From the NCBI GenBank assembly GCA_036639875.1, contig JAVWHX010000066.1, positions 1 through 11,369 of the forward strand: a DNA stretch of 11,369 bases, written 5' to 3'. Below are positions 5,947 through 11,369 of the stretch, in pieces (within the stretch, counting starts at the first letter, position 1; each line of letters opens with the position of its first letter). Source of the stretch: JAVWHX01 sp036639875. Its GTDB lineage: Bacteria; Bacillota_I; Bacilli_A; Erysipelotrichales; Coprobacillaceae. The translations under genes were made by a program, and so were the position numbers. Below the pieces are notes generated by a model that was not told the DNA's origin, did no database searches, and saw nothing but the letters and a program-made list of their open reading frames with translations.

Positions 5947-6836
5947 TGTTTAAATCAGGATTTGTAAGTATAGTCGGAAGACCAAATGTTGGGAAGTCAA
6001 CATTATTAAATCATATTTTAAAAGTAAAATTAGCGATTACATCTTCAACAGCTCAAACAACACGTAATACAATTCAAGGTATTTATACTGATGATGATTC
6101 TCAAATTATTTTTATGGATACTCCAGGTATTCATAAACCTCAAGATGGATTGGGTTCATTTATGAATAGTAATGCATTAAATAGTATTTTTGGTGTTGAT
6201 ATTGTCTTGTTTTTAGCACCTGCTGATGAACCAATTGGTAAGGGGGATCGTTTTATTGTAGAACGATTAAAGGATGCTGAAGGACCTGTTTATTTGGTTT
6301 TAAATAAGATTGATTTATTAAGTAAAGAAGCATTGATTATAAAACTTAATGAATGGAAAGAATTATTTGATTTTAAAGAGATTATTCCTATTAGTGCAAC
6401 AAATGGAGATAATGTAGATAAATTAATAGAGATTGTTAAAGATGATTTAGATGAAGGGGTTATGTATTATCCTAAAGATCATATTACTGATCATCCAGAA
6501 AGATTTATTATGGCTGAATTCATTAGAGAAAAAGTTCTTTATTTTACACATGATGAAGTTCCTCATAGTGTTGCTATTGTTATCGAAAGAATGCTTGAAG
6601 ATAACAATGGTGTTCAAATTATGGCGGCTATTGTTGTAGATAGACAAAGTCAAAAAGGAATTATTATTGGTAAACAAGGAGCACTTATTAAAAAGATAAG
6701 ACAAAATGCCAGAAGAGAAATGAAACGTTTCTTACAAGTTCCTGTTGAACTTGAGTTATTTGTAAAAGTTGAAAAGGATTGGAGAAACAAACAAAAGTAT
6801 CTTAAGGAATTTGGTTATGATGAAAACGACTACTAA
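5946..6836 (+). CDS. era: GTPase Era (30S ribosome assembly factor)
   Basis: This 296-residue protein is of normal Era length. The N-terminal GTPase domain has G1 GRPNVGKS (11-18), a G2 region with TTRNT, G3 DTPG (58-61), G4 NKID (120-123) and G5 SAT. The C-terminal KH domain carries the RNA-binding GKQG loop (242-245) with the surrounding IIIGKQGALIKKI block. Era binds the 3' end of 16S rRNA next to the anti-Shine-Dalgarno sequence and acts in late 30S assembly. That links it functionally to YbeY, two genes upstream. The start overlaps the cdd stop by one base, with GGAG at 5932-5935 upstream. The 3' end overlaps recO by 20 nt. Confidence 0.97.
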   Translation: MFKSGFVSIVGRPNVGKSTLLNHILKVKLAITSSTAQTTRNTIQGIYTDDDSQIIFMDTPGIHKPQDGLGSFMNSNALNSIFGVDIVLFLAPADEPIGKGDRFIVERLKDAEGPVYLVLNKIDLLSKEALIIKLNEWKELFDFKEIIPISATNGDNVDKLIEIVKDDLDEGVMYYPKDHITDHPERFIMAEFIREKVLYFTHDEVPHSVAIVIERMLEDNNGVQIMAAIVVDRQSQKGIIIGKQGALIKKIRQNARREMKRFLQVPVELELFVKVEKDWRNKQKYLKEFGYDENDY

Positions 6837-7557
6837 TGAAATTGTCGTTGAAGCCATTATTTTAAAACATACACCTTATAAAGATAATGATATGATTTTA
6901 CATGTTTATACGCGTGAATATGGAAAGATTGGTATCTTGGCGAGAGGTGTTCAAAAACTAACAAGTAAGAATAAACGCTCTTGTCAAGAAATGATGATGA
7001 GTGAATTAAATATTATTCTAAAAAAAGGTTTAAGTACTTTAATAAAAGCAACTCCTACTGATTATTTAAGACATATTAAAGAAAGTTTAGATAGTGAAAT
7101 TGTTGGGAATTATATATTAGAATACTTTTATCGTTATGTTGAAGAAAATAATCCAATGGAAGCAGAGTATGATATATTATATGATGCATTAAAAGCATTA
7201 GATTTAGGTTATCAACCATTACTTGTTTACTTATTATTTCAAGTCTTTATGTTAGATCATAATGGTGTTTCCATTGATGTAGAAGGATGTATTGTTTGTG
7301 GAGCAACACAAGTTGTTTCGATTTCATTGGAAGATGGTGGTTTCTTATGTGAAAATCATCGATCAAATCATCAATTATATTCAATAGATGTTTTAAAAGG
7401 ATTTCGTCATATTCATAAAATATCTATGAAAGATATTGATAAAATTCAAATTGAAGAGACTGTTATTCGTCAACTTATTCCTATTATGGATTACTATGTT
7501 GATGAATATACTGGTGTTTCTTTAAGAACAAAAACATTCATAAAACAAATTGTGTAG
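6817..7557 (+). CDS. recO: DNA repair protein RecO
   Basis: This 246-residue protein has the RecO size. The N-terminal OB-fold segment includes the family block TREYGKIGILARGVQK. The C-terminal zinc site is C158-x2-C161 with C178-x2-H181, where many relatives have a fourth Cys. RecO works with RecR and RecF to load RecA onto SSB-coated single strands. The start is placed at 6817, where AAGGA at 6804-6808 gives 8-nt spacing; a second ATG follows at 6820. A longer frame begins at 6769, but it would overlap era by 68 nt, lacks a better ribosome binding site, and adds residues that are not RecO-like. The gene overlaps the era 3' end, so they are almost certainly cotranscribed. Era-recO adjacency is widespread in Bacillota. 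Confidence 0.93.
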   Translation: MMKTTTNEIVVEAIILKHTPYKDNDMILHVYTREYGKIGILARGVQKLTSKNKRSCQEMMMSELNIILKKGLSTLIKATPTDYLRHIKESLDSEIVGNYILEYFYRYVEENNPMEAEYDILYDALKALDLGYQPLLVYLLFQVFMLDHNGVSIDVEGCIVCGATQVVSISLEDGGFLCENHRSNHQLYSIDVLKGFRHIHKISMKDIDKIQIEETVIRQLIPIMDYYVDEYTGVSLRTKTFIKQIV

Positions 7558-7578
7558 AAAACTGCGCAATTTTATTTT
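7547..7578 (+). terminator. Weak terminator at the recO stop
   Basis: Positions 7547-7555 can pair with 7564-7572 (9 bp with two G-U pairs, 8-nt loop), and an interrupted T-rich tail, TATTTT, follows. The stem begins inside the last recO codons. It probably ends the exporter-ybeY-cdd-era-recO transcript only partly. Confidence 0.45.
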
Positions 7579-7603
7579 GGTTTTGAAAGAATTAGTGTAT
7601 AAT
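7576..7603 (+). promoter_or_regulatory. Probable promoter of the ygiQ-hydrolase unit
   Basis: A perfect TATAAT lies at 7598-7603, with a poor -35 (TTTGGT, 7576-7581) at 16-nt spacing. Transcription would start near 7610, and AAAGGAGAG at 7613-7621 follows directly. This fixes the downstream start codon at 7627. Confidence 0.5.
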
Positions 7604-7626
7604 TGTTTGTACAAAGGAGAGACGTT

Positions 7627-9435
7627 ATGACAAATTTTTTACCAACTACAAAAGAAGAAATGTTAGAGAGAGGTTGGCAGCAACCTGATTTTGTTTATAT
7701 TAGTGGTGATGCTTATGTTGATCATCCCTCTTTTGGTGCAGCAATTATTACAAGAACACTTGAAAGTCGTGGTTTTAAAGTTTGCTTTTTAGCACAACCA
7801 GATTGGAATAATATAGATGATTTTAAAAGATTTGGAGAACCGAGATTAGGGTTTATGATTTCAAGTGGGAATATTGATTCTATGGTGAATCATTATAGTG
7901 TTTCTAAAAGAAAAAGAAAAAAAGATAGTTATTCAAATAATGGTGAAGGTGGACATCGTCCAGATCGAGCTGTGATTGTTTATAGTCAAAAAGTTAGACA
8001 AGCTTATAAAGATGCAACAATTCTTATTGGAGGAATTGAAGCAAGTTTAAGACGTTTATCTCATTATGATTATTGGGATGATAAAGTGAGAAAGTCTATC
8101 CTTGTAGATGCTGGTGCAGATATCTTAATGTATGGAATGGGAGAGAACAGTGTTGTTGAAGTTGCGGAAGCATTGGATGCTGGAATTGAAGCTCAATACT
8201 TAACTTATCTTGAAGGAACTGTATATAAAACAAAAGATATTTCATCTTTATCTGATTATATAATGTTACCTTCTTATGATGAAGTCATAACAGATAAAAA
8301 AGCATATGCTTCTTCATTTGCGATTCAATATCAAAATACTGATCATTTTAATGCAAAAGCTTTGGTTGAACCATATAATGGTTTTTATGTTGTTCAAAAT
8401 ATCCCAAATCGTCCATTAACTCAAATAGAATTTGATGATACATATGCTTTACCATATCAAAGAACATATCATCCAATGTATGATTATATTCCTGCCATTG
8501 AAGAAGTTCGTTTTTCTTTAATCAGTAATCGTGGATGTTTTGGAGCATGTAATTTCTGTGCACTTAACTTTCATCAAGGCAGAATCATTCAAGCAAGATC
8601 TCATGATTCTTTGATTAATGAAGCAAAGACAATGATTCAAGATACTGATTTTAAAGGTTATATTCATGATGTTGGGGGACCAACTGCTAACTTTAGACAA
8701 CCAAGTTGTGATAAACAAGAAAAACATGGTGCTTGTCCTACTAAGCAATGTTTATGGCCAAAGCCATGTGCTAATTTAAAAGTTGATCATAGTGATTACT
8801 TATCTTTATTAAAGAAATTAAGAGAATTAGATGGTGTTAAAAAAGTTTTTGTACGTTCGGGTATCCGTTATGATTATTTAATGTATGATAAAGATGAAAC
8901 ATTCTTTAAAGAACTTGTTAAGCATCATATTAGTGGTCAATTAAAAGTAGCACCTGAACATATTAGTGATGCAACTTTAGATAAAATGGGAAAACCAAGA
9001 AGACAATTGTATGAAAAATTTGTAGATAAATATCAAACATTAAATAAACAAGCGAATATGAATCAATATTTAGTTCCTTATTTAATGTCATCACATCCCG
9101 GATGTGATTTAAATAGTGCTATTGAATTAGCAGAATACTTAAGAGATATTGGGCATCAACCTGAGCAGGTTCAAGATTTTTATCCAACACCTGGAACGCT
9201 TTCAACTGCTATGTATTATACAGGTTTAGATCCTCGTGATATGACACCAGTTTATTCTGCAAAAACACCTGCTGAAAAAGCAATGCAAAGAGCGTTAATG
9301 CAATATCGCAATCCAAATAATTATCATCTTGTCTATGAAGCATTAATAACTGCAAAGAGACAAGATTTAATAGGCTTTGATTCACGTTCATTAATTAGAC
9401 CAAAAGGACAAAAACGACCAATCAAAAGGAGGTAG
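7627..9435 (+). CDS. ygiQ: YgiQ-family (UPF0313) radical SAM protein
   Basis: This 602-residue protein matches the usual length of Gram-positive YgiQ proteins. The N-terminal ~290 residues hold the family-specific domain (FLPTTKEEM, and GGIEASLRRLSHYDYW). The radical SAM core follows with C304-x3-C308-x2-C311 in NRGCFGACNFCALNFHQGR, the 4Fe-4S cluster ligands. A Cys-rich segment follows (PSCDKQ, ACPTKQCLWPKPC), which is typical of the family. The block SHPGCD then leads into DFYPTPGT. The C-terminus is basic. The biochemical reaction of YgiQ is not known; S-adenosylmethionine radical chemistry is inferred from the cluster motif. The start at 7627 has AAAGGAGAG upstream at 5-nt spacing. A TTG at 7603 in the same frame overlaps the -10 box and is rejected. 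The gene is separated from recO by its own promoter and precedes the hydrolase by 5 nt. Confidence 0.93.
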   Translation: MTNFLPTTKEEMLERGWQQPDFVYISGDAYVDHPSFGAAIITRTLESRGFKVCFLAQPDWNNIDDFKRFGEPRLGFMISSGNIDSMVNHYSVSKRKRKKDSYSNNGEGGHRPDRAVIVYSQKVRQAYKDATILIGGIEASLRRLSHYDYWDDKVRKSILVDAGADILMYGMGENSVVEVAEALDAGIEAQYLTYLEGTVYKTKDISSLSDYIMLPSYDEVITDKKAYASSFAIQYQNTDHFNAKALVEPYNGFYVVQNIPNRPLTQIEFDDTYALPYQRTYHPMYDYIPAIEEVRFSLISNRGCFGACNFCALNFHQGRIIQARSHDSLINEAKTMIQDTDFKGYIHDVGGPTANFRQPSCDKQEKHGACPTKQCLWPKPCANLKVDHSDYLSLLKKLRELDGVKKVFVRSGIRYDYLMYDKDETFFKELVKHHISGQLKVAPEHISDATLDKMGKPRRQLYEKFVDKYQTLNKQANMNQYLVPYLMSSHPGCDLNSAIELAEYLRDIGHQPEQVQDFYPTPGTLSTAMYYTGLDPRDMTPVYSAKTPAEKAMQRALMQYRNPNNYHLVYEALITAKRQDLIGFDSRSLIRPKGQKRPIKRR

Positions 9436-9440
9436 TAAAC

Positions 9441-10358
9441 ATGCGAAAAACAAATAGTTATACATCCATTATGCATACTCATGTCCGCTATTATGTTTAC
9501 GAACCTAAGGTTGTTTTAAGAGTTAAAGGCGTTGTTCAAATTCATCATGGTTTAAGTGAACATGCTGATCGCTATGAACACTTTGCTTCATTCTTGTTAA
9601 ATCAAGGGTTTGTGGTAGTGGTGAGTGATTTTGCTGGACATGGAAAATCGTTGATTGATTTTGAACAAGGTTATTTTGGTAAGAATGATGGTCCTGATAA
9701 TCTTGTGAAAGATATGTTTCATCTTCAAGAGATTATTCGTCGTAGTTATCCAGATACTCCTTATTTTATGTTAGGCGTTGATTTGGGTTCAATTATGATA
9801 CGTAAGTATATGAGTCAATATGGTGATTTTATTGATGGGGCTTTATTACTTGGAACAATGGCTAAAGTAGAAAATAGATACTCAAAAAGAATCTATTTAT
9901 CAGCTTTAAAAACAATCAAAGGACCTATGTATAAATCTCAATCTTATTTTCAAAAAATACATCATCAATACAATTCAAAAATCAAACACAATCAAACAGA
10001 TGTTGATTACTTAACCAGTGATGAACATGAGCGCAGCAAGTATTTAAAAGATCCAATGACACATTTCACTTATACAGTTCAAGGGTATAAAGATATTGTC
10101 AAAGCTATATATGATGTTAATACAGATGCTGTTATCTCACAAATACCAAAACATATATCGCTTTATGTAGGAATAGGTGAGCATGATATTTTGGCGAAAA
10201 ATGTAGATAAACTTGTTGATAAATATAAAAATTTAAAACTGGATGATATTACTTTCAAAGTTTATAAAGATATGCGACATGCATTGTTGTTTGAAAAAAA
10301 CAAACTTGAAGTTTATAAAGATATATTAAAATGGTTAAATGAAAGAACATATTTGTAA
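9441..10358 (+). CDS. Alpha/beta hydrolase of the monoacylglycerol lipase/lysophospholipase type with Asp at the nucleophile position
   Basis: This 305-residue protein has no signal peptide. The fold markers are those of the Hydrolase_4 (monoacylglycerol lipase-like) family: oxyanion block HHGLSEH (35-41), DFAGHGKS, and GYFGKNDGP. The other two triad positions are D249 in GEHDIL and H280 in DMRHALLFE. The nucleophile elbow, which in relatives reads G-H-S-M-G, is G-V-D-L-G here, so D114 replaces the Ser. The codon is GAT, at least two base changes from any Ser codon, so one sequencing error does not explain it. An Asp nucleophile does work in epoxide hydrolases and haloalkane dehalogenases of the same fold, but this lineage is esterase-like. 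The protein may be inactive or have a changed reaction. A very strong GGAGG (9428-9432) overlaps the ygiQ end, implying coupled expression. Confidence 0.85.
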   Translation: MRKTNSYTSIMHTHVRYYVYEPKVVLRVKGVVQIHHGLSEHADRYEHFASFLLNQGFVVVVSDFAGHGKSLIDFEQGYFGKNDGPDNLVKDMFHLQEIIRRSYPDTPYFMLGVDLGSIMIRKYMSQYGDFIDGALLLGTMAKVENRYSKRIYLSALKTIKGPMYKSQSYFQKIHHQYNSKIKHNQTDVDYLTSDEHERSKYLKDPMTHFTYTVQGYKDIVKAIYDVNTDAVISQIPKHISLYVGIGEHDILAKNVDKLVDKYKNLKLDDITFKVYKDMRHALLFEKNKLEVYKDILKWLNERTYL

Positions 10359-10359
10359 A

Positions 10360-10401
10360 ATACCCTTATGATTGGTTGACAAGTAACCACTATAAGGGTA
10401 T
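10360..10401 (+). repeat. 10-bp inverted repeat around the glyS promoter
   Basis: ATACCCTTAT (10360-10369) and ATAAGGGTAT (10392-10401) are perfect inverted arms. Between them a second small dyad, TGGTT/AACCA (10373-10377 with 10385-10389), is almost centred on the same axis. The arms flank the -35 box, and the right arm runs into the -10. No T-run follows. It could be an operator with half-sites ~32 bp apart, or an RNA hairpin at the end of the hydrolase transcript. Confidence 0.75.
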
Positions 10402-10404
10402 AAC
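10376..10404 (+). promoter_or_regulatory. Promoter of glyS
   Basis: A perfect TTGACA (10376-10381), a 17-nt spacer and TATAAC (10399-10404, 5 of 6) form the best promoter in the window. Transcription should start near 10411, giving a leader of about 95 nt that contains the long hairpin at 10421-10476. Confidence 0.75.
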
Positions 10405-10420
10405 TAACACGTTAACAATA

Positions 10421-10476
10421 TTATAAAAAGAATGACGACTTAACAGATGATGTTGAGTCTTTCGTTCTTTTTATAA
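10421..10476 (+). terminator. Long terminator-like hairpin in the glyS leader
   Basis: Positions 10421-10435 pair with 10462-10476 (15 bp). After a 1x2 internal loop, 10437-10445 pair with 10451-10459 (9 bp) around a GATGA loop. The 3' arm holds a T-rich run, TTCTTTTT. It is either the terminator for the ygiQ-hydrolase unit or an attenuator for glyS. There is no obvious promoter in the 30 nt between it and glyS, so glyS transcripts should pass through it. Confidence 0.75.
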
Positions 10477-10506
10477 GTGAATAAAAAAGAAAAAAGAGGT
10501 AAAAAT

Positions 10507-11369
10507 ATGGCAAACAAAGATATGGACAAATTAGTAGCACATGCTAAAAACTCAGGATTTGTATATCAAGGTTCTGAAATTTATGATGGGCTAGCAAACA
10601 CTTGGGATTATGGTCCTTTAGGTGTAGAATTGAAAAACAATATTAAAAAATTATGGTGGAAGAGATTTATTCAAGAATCACCATATAACGTAGGATTAGA
10701 TTCAGCAATCTTTATGAATCCTAGAGTATGGGAAGCAAGTGGTCATGTTGGAGGATTTAGTGATCCTTTAATTGATTGTAAGAATTGTCAAACGAGACAT
10801 CGTGCTGATAAGTTGATTGAAGATTTTGACCCAAACATTCATAGTGATGGATGGGAACCTGAAAAAATGATGACTTATATTAGAGAACATAAAATAGCTT
10901 GTCCTGATTGTGGAAGTCATGATTTTACAGATATTAGAGAGTTTGAATTGATGTTTAAAACATATATGGGTGTTGTTAAGGATGCGAAAAATGTTGTTTA
11001 TTTACGTCCTGAAACAGCTCAAGGTATTTTTGTAAACTTTAAGAATATTCAAAGAACATCACGTAAGAAAGTTCCTTTTGGAATTGGTCAAGTTGGAAAA
11101 GCATTTAGAAATGAAATTACACCAGGTAACTTTATTTTTAGAATGAGAGAATTTGAACAAATGGAATTAGAATTCTTCTGTAAACCGGATACTGATTTAG
11201 AATGGTTCCATTATTGGAAAGAAGGATGTATGCAATTCTTATTAGATTTAGGTCTTGCTAAAGAGAATTTAAAATTTAGAGATCATGATCAAGAAGAATT
11301 ATCATTTTATTCAAAAGCAACATCTGATATTGAATATTTATATCCATTTGGTTGGGGAGAATTATGGGG
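10507..11369 (+). CDS. glyS: Glycyl-tRNA synthetase, single-chain alpha2 type (partial, 3' end outside window)
   Basis: The first 287 residues are present and the frame is open to the window edge. It is the homodimeric class II enzyme that charges tRNA-Gly with glycine, not the alpha/beta tetramer found in Bacillus subtilis. Visible: the N-terminal block SGFVYQGSEIYDG leading into WDYGPLGVELKNN, with class II motif 1 nearby; zinc ligands C91-x2-C94 and C132-x2-C135; RPETAQGIFVNF; and motif 2, GKAFRNEI with R201 and E203, followed by FRMREFEQMELEFF. The start is set by GAGG (10496-10499) at 7-nt spacing. The N-terminus begins MANKDMDKLVAHAK, close to the usual start. It has its own promoter and a hairpin leader. 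Genes for this enzyme in Bacillota are often controlled by a T-box, but no T-box consensus is visible here. Confidence 0.95.
   Translation, partial: MANKDMDKLVAHAKNSGFVYQGSEIYDGLANTWDYGPLGVELKNNIKKLWWKRFIQESPYNVGLDSAIFMNPRVWEASGHVGGFSDPLIDCKNCQTRHRADKLIEDFDPNIHSDGWEPEKMMTYIREHKIACPDCGSHDFTDIREFELMFKTYMGVVKDAKNVVYLRPETAQGIFVNFKNIQRTSRKKVPFGIGQVGKAFRNEITPGNFIFRMREFEQMELEFFCKPDTDLEWFHYWKEGCMQFLLDLGLAKENLKFRDHDQEELSFYSKATSDIEYLYPFGWGELW

Noticed and set aside
6447..6704. Overlapping frames on both strands inside era
   Set aside because: They lie opposite or out of frame with the conserved Era region leading into its KH domain, and are low-complexity translations of AT-rich DNA.
6769..6816. Longer N-terminus for RecO starting at 6769
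   Set aside because: It would overlap era by 68 nt, the extra residues are not RecO-like, and ATG 6817 has a proper AAGGA site.
7603..7626. TTG start for YgiQ at 7603
   Set aside because: It overlaps the TATAAT box; ATG 7627 follows a strong AAAGGAGAG.
8518..8748. 76-codon minus-strand frame inside ygiQ
   Set aside because: It lies opposite the radical SAM cysteine motif and is a shadow of the real gene.
10359..10506. T-box or glycine riboswitch upstream of glyS
   Set aside because: No T-box AGGGTGG-type sequence and no tandem glycine-aptamer motifs are visible, and the leader is too short for either in full.

Overview
The window is AT-rich, gene-dense and carries strong AGGAGG-type ribosome binding sites. 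It looks like a chromosomal segment of a low-GC Gram-positive bacterium (Bacillota). The ybeY-cdd-era-recO cluster followed by a single-chain glycyl-tRNA synthetase, and the protein sequences themselves, suggest an Erysipelotrichia/Coprobacillus-type gut anaerobe. That placement is inference from gene order and sequence feel, not from a search.

Layout. Positions 84-365 (minus) encode a 93-residue protein that resembles only the C-terminal glycyl-radical end of anaerobic ribonucleotide reductase (NrdD). It is divergent from a 364-residue lipoprotein (497-1591, plus) with an LppM/DUF3153-like outer domain, one membrane span, a 6 x 12-residue acidic repeat and a terminal zinc ribbon. Each has its own promoter and terminator. 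A class III aminotransferase of the ArgD type (1812-2993) follows, without other arginine genes. Next comes a C39-peptidase ABC exporter (3048-5081), whose ribosome binding site lies inside a terminator-like hairpin. It runs with 1-nt spacing into a housekeeping operon: ybeY (rRNA processing), cdd (pyrimidine salvage), era (30S assembly GTPase) and recO (recombination repair), ending near 7557. A second unit holds a YgiQ-family radical SAM protein (7627-9435) and an alpha/beta hydrolase (9441-10358) that has Asp in place of the expected Ser nucleophile. The window ends inside glyS (10507 onward). That gene is preceded by a good promoter flanked by a 10-bp inverted repeat, and by a long attenuator-like hairpin, with no T-box visible.

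How they fit: ybeY, era and glyS serve ribosome maturation and translation, and cdd and recO serve nucleotide salvage and repair. In many Bacillota the same cluster starts with phoH and includes dgkA. Here neither is present at those positions, and a peptide-exporter gene sits where phoH would be. No double-glycine leader peptide gene that could be the exporter's substrate was found in the window. No tRNA, rRNA, IS element, CRISPR array or phage gene was seen, and no gene-free stretch exceeds 300 bases.
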